Shown: positions 48,622 to 57,806, numbered from the stretch's first letter. The stretch: 64,000 nucleotides of DNA from Bog-756 sp963725275 (GCA_963725275.1 CAVRXS010000005.1:558001-622000); one strand, 5' to 3'. Translations and numbers: made by a program. The notes: generated from the sequence alone by a model not told the origin.

Positions 48622-50211
48622 GTGAAACGCACGGAGGGGGCGCCGCGCACCACCGCCGAGGAGCTGTTCGGTCCTGGTGGCACGCCCCGGGTGGTGGTGA
48701 TCGGCGCCGGGTTCGGCGGCATTGCGGCCGGGGTGAAGCTCAAGCAGGCCGGGATCGAGACGTTCACGATCTACGAGTCCTCGCCCGGGGTCGGGGGCAC
48801 CTGGTGGGACAACACCTACCCAGGGGCCGAGGTCGATGTGGACTCGAACCTCTACCGGTACTCGTTCAAGCCGCACGACTGGACCCGGACCCATGCCGGC
48901 CAGGCGGAGCTCCAGGCTTACCTCGAAGAGACGGCCGCCCAATTCGGCCTGTTCCCGCACCTCCAATTGGGGGTCACCGTCCGATCGGCACGTTGGGACG
49001 AGGGCCGCCACGTCTGGACGGTCGATCTCGATCGGGGTGTCGACGTCGAGTGCCACGTCGTGATCAGCGCGGTCGGGTTCCTCAACGTCCCCCGCTACCC
49101 CGACTGGCCGGGGCTGGAGGACTTCAGGGGCCAGAGCTTCCACACCGCCGGCTGGGACCATGGCCAGGAGCTGTCCGGCAAGACGGTGGCCGTGGTCGGC
49201 ACCGGGTCCACGGCGGCCCAGGTCGTCCCCGCGATCCAGCCGATCGCGCGGAAGGTCTGCGTCTTCCAGCGGGAGCCGGGGTGGGTTCTTCCGAAAGGCG
49301 AGCGAGACCTCACCGAGGCGGAGCGGATCTCGCTCGCCCGACCGTGGTGGCGGTCCCTGGACCGTGTTCGCTCGCGCTGGGTCATGGAGCGGAACCTCTG
49401 GGGCGGGGCGATGTTCAGGCCCGGCACGCGGCTCAACCGGAAGCGCGAGCAGTCCTGTCGTACCTACATCGCCCGCCAGTTCGCCGATCGCCCCGATCTG
49501 CGCGACGCGGTCACCCCGGGCTACCCCTTCCCCGGCAAGCGGCCGGTCCTCGCCACCACGTTCTATCCCGCGCTCCGGGAGCACAACGTGGAGCTGGTTC
49601 CGCTGGCAGTGACACGGATCACCCCGACCGGCATCGTCGACTCGGACGGGGTGGAGCGGCCGGTGGACGTGATCGTGATGGCGACCGGATTCCGGGCAGC
49701 CGACTACCTGGCCCGTCTCGAGATCGTGGGGCGGGAGGGGGTGACCCTCCGCGACCGTTGGGCGGGGGAACCGCGGGCATACCTCGGCATCACGGTCCCC
49801 GCGTTCCCCAATCTCTTCCTGCTGTACGGCCCCGGCACCAACGGCGGTGAGCTCGTCTCGATGCTCGAGGCCCAGGCCGAGTACGCCGTCCGCTCCGTGA
49901 AGCGCATGAGGCGCACACGGGTCAGCGCAATCGAGGTCACGCCCCGGGCCGAGGACCTCTGGAACCGCTGGCTGCAGTCCAGGATGACGGGGACGTCGTG
50001 GACGATGAGCCGCAATTACTTCACCTCACGGTCCGGCAGGGTCGTGACGCAATGGCCGTCCGGAAACATGGTCTACCGAGTGCTCACGAAGCTGCTCGGC
50101 AGGGTCTCCGAGACCACCCGACGACTGCCGGGTGCCCCGGACTCCGCCGGTCACGGACGACGCGGGACACATCCCGGCGCGGAGCCGGCGTCCGTCCCGA
50201 TCCGTCAGTGA
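48622..50211 (+). CDS. Flavin-containing (Baeyer-Villiger-type) monooxygenase
   Basis: A 529-residue class B flavoprotein monooxygenase. The FAD site is VVVIGAGFGGIAAG, then GVGGTWWDNTYPGAEVDVDS. The BVMO-type fingerprint FRGQSFHTAGWDH (FxGxxxHxxxWD/P) and the NADPH site VVGTGSTAAQVVPAI follow, and ATGFRAADYLA lies near the C-terminus. It would oxidise a ketone to an ester or lactone. Start GTG 48622, close behind the alcohol dehydrogenase. The pair suggests alcohol to ketone to lactone conversion. Confidence 0.93.
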   Translation: MKRTEGAPRTTAEELFGPGGTPRVVVIGAGFGGIAAGVKLKQAGIETFTIYESSPGVGGTWWDNTYPGAEVDVDSNLYRYSFKPHDWTRTHAGQAELQAYLEETAAQFGLFPHLQLGVTVRSARWDEGRHVWTVDLDRGVDVECHVVISAVGFLNVPRYPDWPGLEDFRGQSFHTAGWDHGQELSGKTVAVVGTGSTAAQVVPAIQPIARKVCVFQREPGWVLPKGERDLTEAERISLARPWWRSLDRVRSRWVMERNLWGGAMFRPGTRLNRKREQSCRTYIARQFADRPDLRDAVTPGYPFPGKRPVLATTFYPALREHNVELVPLAVTRITPTGIVDSDGVERPVDVIVMATGFRAADYLARLEIVGREGVTLRDRWAGEPRAYLGITVPAFPNLFLLYGPGTNGGELVSMLEAQAEYAVRSVKRMRRTRVSAIEVTPRAEDLWNRWLQSRMTGTSWTMSRNYFTSRSGRVVTQWPSGNMVYRVLTKLLGRVSETTRRLPGAPDSAGHGRRGTHPGAEPASVPIRQ

Positions 50212-50257
50212 CGCTCTACACACCACATCGGAGTCACCGAACCACAGGAGGGACAGA

Positions 50258-51349
50258 ATGGACGAGATGGTCTTCTCGTGTGACGATCACCTGGACCTGA
50301 GAGCCGTGCCGGTCGGGTTGTGGGAGTCCCGGGTACCGAAGAACATGGCTGACCGGGCTCCGCGGGTGGTCACCCGCGACGGGCAGCCGACATGGGTCAG
50401 CGGTGACCGGGTGCTGGGAGCCAGCGGCAAGCCGCTCACCAACCTAAGTGCGATCGGGCGGGCCGGTCTCGAGGACGACGGCTTCCGGGCCAGTACGACG
50501 AAGCTGCGCCTCGAGGACATGGACCGGGACGGCATCTGGGCCTCGGTGATCTACGGGCCCGTACCGCTCACCCTGTCGATTCCCGAGCCCGACCTCCAGG
50601 ACGTCTGCTACGCGGCCTGGAACGACTGGGCGATCGAGGAGTTCAACGCAGCCGCGCCGGACAGGTTGTGTATCCTTGCCTTCCTCCCCAGCCATTCACC
50701 AGAGGCGGCGGCCGCCGAGCTCGAGCGATGTGCGGCGTTGGGCCACCGCGGTGCACTCATCGACGTCTTCGACTTCGATCCCGGTGATCAGCCCTGGGAC
50801 CGGCTCTGGGCGGCCGCCGATGCCACCGGACTCCCGATCAGCTTCCATATCAAGGGTGGATCATCGTCGAGGCTCAGCTATCAGATGGGATCGTGGAAGT
50901 CCGCGGCATTCGCAACGTTGCTGCCACTCCAGCTGGACGAGATGCTCGCCATCATGGTGTTCTCCGGCGCACTCGAACGCCATCCCGGCCTGACCCTCGT
51001 GCTCGCGGAGGCAGGTGTCGGCTGGCTCCCGTACTTCCTGGCCCGGATGGACCTCGAATGGGAGAACCTGCGAGGGGTCATCGACTACGCACCGAGCATC
51101 CCGCCATCTGAGCTGTTCCGCCGCCAGGTGATCGCGACCTTCGAGGAGGAGAAGTTGGCGGATCGGTTCATCCCGCTCCTTGGCGCCGACTCGTGCATGT
51201 GGGCATCGGACTATCCGCACACGGACAGCACGTTCCCCGAGTCACGGCGCGCCATCGAGGAGACACTCGGGTCGTTACCCGCCGGGGACCGCCGGAAGAT
51301 CACAGCACTCAACTGCAAGAGGCTGTACCGATTCGAGCATGCCGGCTGA
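50258..51349 (+). CDS. Amidohydrolase-family protein (amidohydrolase 2/ACMSD-like)
   Basis: A 363-residue metal-dependent barrel protein. The N-terminal metal strand is VFSCDDHLDL (Asp-x-His in place of His-x-His), then ISFHIKGGSS, LAEAGVGWLPYFLARMD and the Asp-bearing WASDYPHTDSTFPESR. Members are decarboxylases, hydrolases or lactonases. ATG 50258 has CAGGAGGGA upstream. It overlaps the next gene by 11 bp. With a BVMO just upstream, lactone hydrolysis or decarboxylation is possible, but this is inferred. Confidence 0.88.
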   Translation: MDEMVFSCDDHLDLRAVPVGLWESRVPKNMADRAPRVVTRDGQPTWVSGDRVLGASGKPLTNLSAIGRAGLEDDGFRASTTKLRLEDMDRDGIWASVIYGPVPLTLSIPEPDLQDVCYAAWNDWAIEEFNAAAPDRLCILAFLPSHSPEAAAAELERCAALGHRGALIDVFDFDPGDQPWDRLWAAADATGLPISFHIKGGSSSRLSYQMGSWKSAAFATLLPLQLDEMLAIMVFSGALERHPGLTLVLAEAGVGWLPYFLARMDLEWENLRGVIDYAPSIPPSELFRRQVIATFEEEKLADRFIPLLGADSCMWASDYPHTDSTFPESRRAIEETLGSLPAGDRRKITALNCKRLYRFEHAG

Positions 51350-52181
51350 ACCGAACGACCTCCCGGAGGCCGGTGCAGTCCTGGGGTTGGACCACGTCGC
51401 CCTGCCGATGCAGGACGCCGAGGCCATGATCGGGTTCTACCGCGCTCTCGGGCTCGAGGTGACGGAGACCCCCTACCTGGTGCGGGTGCAGTTCGGTACC
51501 CAGATGGTCAACTTCCACCGCCCCGAGCTCTGGCGCCCGGACTTCGAGCTCCGGGCACCCGCGGCGACTCCGCCGTGCGGCGACCTCTGCGTCGTGTGGG
51601 ACGGGTCGGCGACGGCACTCGACGCCCTGCTCGAACGCACCGGCGCGAGCGTCATCGAGGGTCCGACCGAGCGTGAGGGTGGTCGTCGGACCACCGGGTC
51701 GAGCGTGTATGTCCGCGACCCGGACGGCAATCTGTTGGAGTTCATCCGCTACCCCGACCGCGTCGGGCCGGACATGACGGACGAGATGGCGATCACCGCA
51801 CTCGTGCACTCGTATGCGTTCCTCGTCGACGCAGGTGACGTGGACGCCGTCGCCGCACTGTTCGAGCAGGCGACCTGGCGGTCGGACGCCAGTGACGTCG
51901 TCCGGCACGGCAGCGCAGCGGTGCGGCCGGTCTACGAGCAGCTGACCGCCTCCGTGGCCGCCTCCCGGACGAAGCACCTCCTCACCAACCTCACCGTCGA
52001 GGTCCAGCCCGGGGCAACGGCAGCTTCGTCGCGGTGCGACTGGTCCGTCCTGCGATCCGACACGGAGGACCGACTCAGCGTCACCCTCTCCGGCCGGTAC
52101 ATCGACCGCTTCGCCAAGGTCGACGGCCGGTGGCGCTTCGCCGACCGGCTCATCACGACTGACCCGGTGGCTCCCTCGTAG
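51339..52181 (+). CDS. VOC domain fused to an NTF2/SnoaL-like domain
   Basis: A 280-residue two-domain protein. Residues 1-140 are a VOC (glyoxalase/dioxygenase-like) fold: VLGLDHVALPMQDAEAMIGFY, and a closing VRDPDGNLLEFIRYP with a Glu ligand. Residues about 146-275 are NTF2/SnoaL-like: MAITALVHSYAFLVDAGDVDAVAALF and GRYIDRFAKVDGRWRFADR, a common fold in steroid isomerases and polyketide hydratases. The ATG at 51339 is inside the preceding gene. Fusion of these two folds is uncommon. Confidence 0.85.
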   Translation: MPAEPNDLPEAGAVLGLDHVALPMQDAEAMIGFYRALGLEVTETPYLVRVQFGTQMVNFHRPELWRPDFELRAPAATPPCGDLCVVWDGSATALDALLERTGASVIEGPTEREGGRRTTGSSVYVRDPDGNLLEFIRYPDRVGPDMTDEMAITALVHSYAFLVDAGDVDAVAALFEQATWRSDASDVVRHGSAAVRPVYEQLTASVAASRTKHLLTNLTVEVQPGATAASSRCDWSVLRSDTEDRLSVTLSGRYIDRFAKVDGRWRFADRLITTDPVAPS

Positions 52182-52192
52182 GTGAGAACATC

Positions 52193-53422
52193 GTGGACGT
52201 GCGCCGACGCATCGTCGTTCCTGTGGTCGCCCTGTGCCTCGGCTCCTTGGCGGCATGTGGCGGGGGGACGCCGACGCAGGTGTCCGCCTCGACCTCCACC
52301 GCGCCGGTGACGACGGCCGCCAAGTCGCTCTCCTCGATCTCCTTGCCTCGGGCCGACCTGTTCAGCCAGATCACGGTGACACGAGGACGGCTGCGTCTCG
52401 GTGGCGAGGTCGCGTCCACCGCCTCTGCAAGGACACCGACCTGTGTCTCGGCGACGGTGGACCCACGGACAGTCGAACTCGCGCCGACGAGAGACGCGAG
52501 CTGCGATGATCCAACACTCGATGGAGAGACGGTCGGCGTGGTGAACGACGACATCCCGGGCTCGAACAATGCGACCATCAGCATCGCACGGGTCGATCCG
52601 CGAACCGGCCACACGTCGGTCGGCCCCGTCGTGATGACCTATGCCAGCTACTCCGACACCCGGCCGGTGATGACCTACGGCGGTGGATGGCTCTGGATCT
52701 ATGACAACTCCACGATCGGCAGCGCCGCCGAGACGGTCACCGGGTCCAACCCGGGAACCGCCGAGCTGCTCCAGGTCTCGACCTCGTCGGGCGAGGTCGT
52801 CGACACCGTCTCCGTGCCCAACCTCTCACGCCCCATCATGGCCGCAGACGACGCCGGGCTCTGGATCGGGAACTCGTTCGAAGGCGGCATGTGTCCCGGA
52901 TGCGCGCCGCCGAGCGCCCTGTACGTCGTGGCCCCGGGGTCACCGCGTGCTGTCGTGGCCATCCAGGACAATACACTCGTCGTCTGCTGGCTCCTCGGGA
53001 GCCAGGATCACCTCTGGGCAGGGATAGGCCACGCACATTCCGGCTGTACCCAGGAGACGATCTGGCGTCTCGACGGGACCGACTTCCAGCCCGCGTTCGA
53101 GGTGCCCGATCAGGGGTACGACCCGCTCACCGTCATCGGGGACGAGTCCGACGGCTTGTGGACGATGCAATGGACCCGTCCACCAACCGGTGTCTCCTCC
53201 ACCCCGAGCCCGCAGGAGATCGTGGGGATCGACCCCGACACCGGCGCCGAGAAGGTCGTGGCGACGCTGCCGGCGGGCGTCGTCCACCTTTCCGAGGAGG
53301 GCCAGGGATTGGTGCAGGGTCAGGCAGCTGTTCTCGACGGATCTCTGTATCTGCTCGAGCCCCCGTTCGAACTGCGCGGGTACCTCGGCTACAGCACCCT
53401 GGTCAAGGTGACGCTACCGTGA
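52193..53422 (+). CDS. Secreted lipoprotein, predicted beta-propeller-like
   Basis: A 409-residue protein of no recognised family. It has a lipoprotein signal with lipobox LAACG near residue 20, a Ser/Thr-rich linker, and then repeated short strands with Trp/Tyr-Asp spacing (GGGWLWIYD, DAGLWIGNSF, DHLWAGIGH, DGLWTMQWT), as in propeller-type or YncE-like extracytoplasmic proteins. The GTG start is 12 bp after the VOC-NTF2 gene, so it is likely in the same operon. Function is unknown; ligand sensing or surface binding is possible. Confidence 0.8.
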   Translation: MDVRRRIVVPVVALCLGSLAACGGGTPTQVSASTSTAPVTTAAKSLSSISLPRADLFSQITVTRGRLRLGGEVASTASARTPTCVSATVDPRTVELAPTRDASCDDPTLDGETVGVVNDDIPGSNNATISIARVDPRTGHTSVGPVVMTYASYSDTRPVMTYGGGWLWIYDNSTIGSAAETVTGSNPGTAELLQVSTSSGEVVDTVSVPNLSRPIMAADDAGLWIGNSFEGGMCPGCAPPSALYVVAPGSPRAVVAIQDNTLVVCWLLGSQDHLWAGIGHAHSGCTQETIWRLDGTDFQPAFEVPDQGYDPLTVIGDESDGLWTMQWTRPPTGVSSTPSPQEIVGIDPDTGAEKVVATLPAGVVHLSEEGQGLVQGQAAVLDGSLYLLEPPFELRGYLGYSTLVKVTLP

Positions 53423-53468
53423 GCGTCCTCGGATCTGTACGACCGGACCCATCAGGGAGGAACCAGCG

Positions 53469-54239
53469 ATGACGGACACCGGACAGTTGGCGAGGATCAC
53501 GAGCAGGACGGACGGCGGGATCGCGGTGCTGACGCTCGCCAGCGACAAGGTCAACGCACTGGACGTGGAGACGCTCGAAGAGATCGCCGCGACTGTCGAC
53601 CGCTGCGAGCAGGATCCCGAGGTCCGGGCCCTGGTGGTGACCGGGGAGGGACCGGTCTTCTCCGCCGGGCTCAACGTGAGCGAGGTCCTGGACAACGACA
53701 CGAGTCGCACCGGGGTGCTCCTCGACGCACTGAACACGGCGCTCGTCCGCCTGTTCCGGTTCGCGAAGCCGAGCGTGGCCGCCATCAACGGACCGGCGAT
53801 TGCCGGAGGGTGCATCCTGGCGTGCGCCTGTGACAAGCGGGTGATGGCAGAAGGTGCGCGGATCGGGGCCACCGAGCTCCGGGTGGGCGTGGCGCTTCCT
53901 GTCTTTGCCGTCGAGCTCCTCCATCACGCCTGCGGCGAGCAGGCGGAGCAGCTGATCTTCGACGCGGCCCTGCTCGATGCGGACGAGGCCTGTCGCCGCG
54001 CAATCGTGCACCAGGTCGTCTCCGCAGCTGACCTGCAGGCTGCCGCCATCGCACTCGCCGGGCAGCTGGCCGAGCTCGATGCCGGGGCGTATGCCCTGGC
54101 CAAGGCGACGACCCGACGGGTCGCACTCTCGGTCATCGACGATGACGGGTGCCGGCGCCTCGACCGAGAAGTGCTCGAGCACTGGCAGGGCGACACCACG
54201 AGGGCCAACCTCGAGCGGCTGCGCAAGCCGAGGGGTTGA
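53469..54239 (+). CDS. Enoyl-CoA hydratase/isomerase family protein
   Basis: A 256-residue crotonase. The oxyanion strands are GEGPVFSAGLNVSEVL and AAINGPAIAGGCILACACD; the loop region with a possible acid is GARIGATELRVGVALP. One glutamate (Glu in ATELRVG) aligns with a catalytic position and the second is replaced, so hydratase or isomerase activity is open. A GGAGGA ribosome-binding site precedes ATG 53469. It fits the beta-oxidation part of the cluster. Confidence 0.9.
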   Translation: MTDTGQLARITSRTDGGIAVLTLASDKVNALDVETLEEIAATVDRCEQDPEVRALVVTGEGPVFSAGLNVSEVLDNDTSRTGVLLDALNTALVRLFRFAKPSVAAINGPAIAGGCILACACDKRVMAEGARIGATELRVGVALPVFAVELLHHACGEQAEQLIFDAALLDADEACRRAIVHQVVSAADLQAAAIALAGQLAELDAGAYALAKATTRRVALSVIDDDGCRRLDREVLEHWQGDTTRANLERLRKPRG

Positions 54240-54251
54240 GGTCCCGGGCGC

Positions 54252-55397
54252 TCAGCGAACCGTCCGGAAGAAATCCTGCAGGTCCGCGGCGAACAGCTCG
54301 GGCTGTTCCATGGCGGCGAAATGGCCGCCATGCGGCATGGTGGCCCAGTGGGTCACGTTGTACTGCTGCTCGACCCATGAGCGCGGCCAGCGCAGCACCT
54401 CCTTGGGATACCTCGCCACTCCTGTCGGCACGTCGATGAAGGGCAGCTTCTCGGTGAGCACGCCACTCTGATTTGTCTCCCAGTAGAGCCGCGCAGACGA
54501 TGTGCTGGTCTCGGTCAACCAGTAGATCATCACATTGGTCAGGAGCTGCTCCCGGGTGAAGGAGTGCTCGGGGTGACCATCGCAGTCGCTCCAGGCCCGG
54601 AACTTCTCCACGATCCACGCCAGCAGTCCTGCCGGCGAGTCGTTCAGGCCCACACCCACCGTCTGGGGCTTGGTCCCCTGCTCGTTGGCGTAGGCGGACT
54701 CCTGGCTGATGAAGCGTCGCATGTCGGCGAGGTCCGACTGCTCCTCATCGGTGAGCGCACCTGGTTCGGCCGGACGGACACCGATCGGCATGTTGAGGTG
54801 GATGGCGGCACAGTGGGCGGGATCGAGCACGCCGATGCGTGTGGTGACGTGGGCGCCCCAGTCACCACCCTGGGCCCCGTACCGCCCGTAGTCCAGACGG
54901 TCCATGAGGACGATGAACGCCGCTGCGATGCGTCGCACGTCCCAGCCGCGTGTCCGCGGCGGCTCCGAGAACCCGTACCCCGGAAGCGACGGTGCCACCA
55001 CATGGAACGCATCGGCAGCCCGACCTCCGTACGCCGGTGGATCCGTGAGCCGCGGGATCACGTCGAGGAACTCGACGACCGATCCGGGCCAGCCGTGGCT
55101 GAGGAGCAGCGGCAGCGCGTTCTCGTGGGGAGACCGCACGTGGATGAAGTGGATCGACTGCCCGTCGATCCGGGTGCTGCACTGTTCGAATTGGTTGAGG
55201 CGGGCCTCTTCGCGACGCCAGTCGTACCCCTCGAGCCAGTAGTCGACCAGCTCGCGCAGGTAGGCGATCGGGATCCCGGCCTCCCACTCGGTTCCAGGGA
55301 TCTGATCGGGGAACCGGGTCCTGGCGAGGCGACTCCGGAGGTCTTCGAGCTGCGTCTCGTCCACCGCCACGCGGAACGGCTCGATCCCGTCACTCAT
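54252..55397 (-). CDS. Epoxide hydrolase (EHN-type alpha/beta hydrolase)
   Basis: A 381-residue alpha/beta hydrolase with the EHN N-terminal lid: FRVAVDETQLEDLRSRLARTR, then the HGWPGS oxyanion segment, the nucleophile Asp in GAQGGDWGAHVTT, and a C-terminal HGGHFAAME with the catalytic His. It hydrolyses epoxides of hydrophobic substrates to diols. It is divergent from the acyl-CoA dehydrogenase pair across about 120 bp and convergent with the crotonase. An oxidised ring or alkene intermediate as substrate would fit the pathway. Confidence 0.92.
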   Translation of the reverse strand: MSDGIEPFRVAVDETQLEDLRSRLARTRFPDQIPGTEWEAGIPIAYLRELVDYWLEGYDWRREEARLNQFEQCSTRIDGQSIHFIHVRSPHENALPLLLSHGWPGSVVEFLDVIPRLTDPPAYGGRAADAFHVVAPSLPGYGFSEPPRTRGWDVRRIAAAFIVLMDRLDYGRYGAQGGDWGAHVTTRIGVLDPAHCAAIHLNMPIGVRPAEPGALTDEEQSDLADMRRFISQESAYANEQGTKPQTVGVGLNDSPAGLLAWIVEKFRAWSDCDGHPEHSFTREQLLTNVMIYWLTETSTSSARLYWETNQSGVLTEKLPFIDVPTGVARYPKEVLRWPRSWVEQQYNVTHWATMPHGGHFAAMEQPELFAADLQDFFRTVR

Positions 55398-55475
55398 CGG
55401 TCACCCACCGCCGACTCTCAGCCGGTGGCTTCCGGGGGACACCAATCGGCCGGGCGTCCGGCGCAGGCCATCAAG

Positions 55476-55505
55476 TACTCTCACCCTACCGACCGGGTGC
55501 CCGGT
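55476..55505 (+). promoter_or_regulatory. Promoter with palindromic operator before the acyl-CoA dehydrogenase pair
   Basis: TACTCT at 55476-55481 is a -10-like box; ACCGGG-TG-CCCGGT at 55492-55505 is a palindrome with 6-bp arms around the likely transcription start. It includes the ACCGACCGGG 10-mer at 55488-55497. The position suits a repressor such as a TetR-type acyl-CoA-responsive regulator. Confidence 0.45.
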
Positions 55506-55516
55506 GGACCTCGACC

Positions 55517-56545
55517 ATGGACCTGAACCTTACAGACGAACAGCAAGACCTGGTCTCGGCCGTCCGCGCCTTCCTCACCGACCGCTGCCCACCGGACGTC
55601 GTACGCGCCAGCGAGCCGGGCGGCTTCGATCCGGGGCTGTGGGCCACCTTCTGCCAGATGGCAGGCCCGACCGTCGGGGTCGCCGAGAAGCTGGGTGGAG
55701 GCGGTGCATCGCTGCTCGACCTGGAACTGATCTGCGAGCAGATCGGGAGCTTCCTCGCCCCGGTGCCCTTCGTCGACAGCGCAGTGGCCGCACGGACCCT
55801 TGCATCCTCAGGCGGCCCGGGCAGCCAGTGTCTCAACGGGCTCATCGCCGAGCCGACGGCGGTCGGCACGGTCGCCCTCCGTCCTGCGGTTGACGGGACC
55901 GTGACGCTGGTCCCCTCCGGGTCGATCGCCGACGTCGTCATCGGCATGGACGCCGACGAGCTCGTCCTCGTCACCGGTGAGCCCGCCGGACCCGCACGCA
56001 AGAATCTCGGCTCGTCCCCGGTGGCCGACCGGTCGCTCCGGGGCCCCGGTCGCTCGGTGCTCGCGGAGCGGGACATCGCGCGGTCTGTCTACGGGCAGGC
56101 GCTCGACGAGTGGCGGTCGCTGATGAGCGGCGCGCTGGTCGGTCTGGGCGAGGCAGCGCTCGCCCTAGGAGTCGAGTACGCCAAGAACCGCCACCAGTTC
56201 GGCGTCGCCATCGGATCGTTCCAGTCGATCGCCCGTGACCTGGCGGACGCGGCCACCCTGGTCGACGGCGCACGTCTCCTCGCCCGTGAGGCCGCCTGGG
56301 CGCAGACAGAGGACGAGGAGCACTTCAGCGCACTCTCCTCGATGGCGTTCCTCTTCACCACCCGGGCGGCACGCCGTGCGAGCAACGTGGCGCTGCACGT
56401 CCATGGCGGGTACGGATTCACCCTCGAGTACGACATCCAGCTCTACTACCGCAGGGCCGAGGCGTGGCCGCTCGCGATCGGTGACCCGAGACGGGGGGTC
56501 GCGGAGCTCGCCGACGCGCTCTTCGGTCCGGTCGAGGTCCGGTGA
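55517..56545 (+). CDS. Acyl-CoA dehydrogenase family protein (short subunit)
   Basis: A 342-residue acyl-CoA dehydrogenase relative, shorter than usual (about 380). DLNLTDEQQDLVSAVRAFL opens the fold, and NRHQFGVAIGSFQSIARDLADA and LHVHGGYGFTLEYDIQLYYRR mark the C-terminal domain. The typical SEPGAGSD-type segment of the middle domain is not seen. With the next gene overlapping at TGATG, the two could form a mixed (alpha/beta) acyl-CoA dehydrogenase as in steroid side-chain catabolism; this is inferred. Confidence 0.88.
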   Translation: MDLNLTDEQQDLVSAVRAFLTDRCPPDVVRASEPGGFDPGLWATFCQMAGPTVGVAEKLGGGGASLLDLELICEQIGSFLAPVPFVDSAVAARTLASSGGPGSQCLNGLIAEPTAVGTVALRPAVDGTVTLVPSGSIADVVIGMDADELVLVTGEPAGPARKNLGSSPVADRSLRGPGRSVLAERDIARSVYGQALDEWRSLMSGALVGLGEAALALGVEYAKNRHQFGVAIGSFQSIARDLADAATLVDGARLLAREAAWAQTEDEEHFSALSSMAFLFTTRAARRASNVALHVHGGYGFTLEYDIQLYYRRAEAWPLAIGDPRRGVAELADALFGPVEVR

Positions 56546-57714
56546 TGGACTTCCGCCTCGGTCCGAAGAGCGACGCCTTCCGGGCGGAGGTCCGCGCCTT
56601 TCTCGAGAAGCACTTCGATGGGGAGATCATCGAGCGCGCACACCGGACCGGGACCAACCACGACAAGGAGTTCCACCGCGCCATCGGCGACCAGGGCTGG
56701 ATCGCCGCGTCGTGGCCCGCCGAATACGGTGGCCAGGAGCGCGACCCGTTCGAGATGACCGCCCTCCGTGACGAGCTCCGGTTGGCGGGCGCGCCGACCG
56801 ACGGCATGGGCCTCACCGTCATCGTGTGCCAGACCATCCGGCGTGTCGCGACCGACGAGCAGAAGCGCGACTTCATCCCCCGCGCGCTGGCCGGCGAGAT
56901 CATCATGTCGCTCGGCTACAGCGAGCCCGACTCGGGTTCGGACGTGGCCTCGATCAAGACCGCCGCCGTGCGTGACGGCGACGAGTGGGTGATCAACGGG
57001 CAGAAGATGTTCACCACGCTGGCCCACATGGCGAACTACGTCTTCCTCCTGGCACGCACCAACCACGACGTGCCGAAGCACAAGGGACTCACCATGTTCC
57101 TCGTCCCGCTGGACGCACCCGGTATCGAGATCCATCCGGTCCACACCGTGGGCGGAGAGCGGACGAACGCGACCTTCTACACCGACGTCCGGGTGAGCGA
57201 CCACCATCGGATCGGCGAGATCGACAGGGGCTGGGACGTCATGACCGTCGCGCTCACCTTCGAGCGCGGCGGCTTCGGTCTGAGCGAGGCCGATCGGGTG
57301 TGGGAGCAGGCAGTCGAGTGGGCCAAGGGCTCCCGGCGCCCCGACGGGTCCCGGGTCATCGACGACCCGTCCGTCCGTGAGCGGCTCGCCGTCATGCGCA
57401 CGAACAACGAGGTCGCCAAACTCCTCGCGTACCGCACCTCGTTCGTCGCGGCAACCGGCGGACTCCCCGGGGTCGAGGGGTCGATGCACAAGCTGTTCTA
57501 TGCCGAGTCCATGAACGCCGATGCCACCGAGCTGGTCGACATGCTCGGCGCGGAAGGGGTCCTCCAGCGCGGTGAGGACGACGCACCCGCAGAGGGATGG
57601 ATCGAGCACCTCTTCCGCCACGCCGCGGTGACCACCATCTACGGCGGCACGAGCGAGATGCAGCGCTCGATCATCGCCGAGCGAGGGCTGGGGCTCCCGA
57701 GGTCCGGCCGCTGA
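56545..57714 (+). CDS. Acyl-CoA dehydrogenase
   Basis: A 389-residue acyl-CoA dehydrogenase with a complete set of motifs: LGYSEPDSGSDVASIKT in the middle domain, TFERGGFGLSEADRVWEQ, and the C-terminal GGTSEMQRSIIAERGLGLPR. ATG 56545 overlaps the previous stop (TGATG); GTG 56542 is an alternative. It probably forms a complex with the short upstream subunit. No other beta-oxidation enzyme follows directly. Confidence 0.93.
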   Translation: MDFRLGPKSDAFRAEVRAFLEKHFDGEIIERAHRTGTNHDKEFHRAIGDQGWIAASWPAEYGGQERDPFEMTALRDELRLAGAPTDGMGLTVIVCQTIRRVATDEQKRDFIPRALAGEIIMSLGYSEPDSGSDVASIKTAAVRDGDEWVINGQKMFTTLAHMANYVFLLARTNHDVPKHKGLTMFLVPLDAPGIEIHPVHTVGGERTNATFYTDVRVSDHHRIGEIDRGWDVMTVALTFERGGFGLSEADRVWEQAVEWAKGSRRPDGSRVIDDPSVRERLAVMRTNNEVAKLLAYRTSFVAATGGLPGVEGSMHKLFYAESMNADATELVDMLGAEGVLQRGEDDAPAEGWIEHLFRHAAVTTIYGGTSEMQRSIIAERGLGLPRSGR

Positions 57715-57794
57715 GCCGTGGGATCGTCCTGCCGGACAACGAAAACGGCGTTCCTCCTCGTCCGACTCCCAACGAAGCGCCGAGGCCCCGATGC

Positions 57795-57800
57795 TATCGT
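57795..57800 (+). promoter_or_regulatory. -10-like TATCGT before the second amidohydrolase
   Basis: TATCGT lies 6 nt before ATG 57807, giving a leaderless transcript and deciding the start codon against the GTG at 57846. Confidence 0.45.
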
Positions 57801-57806
57801 CGGGTC

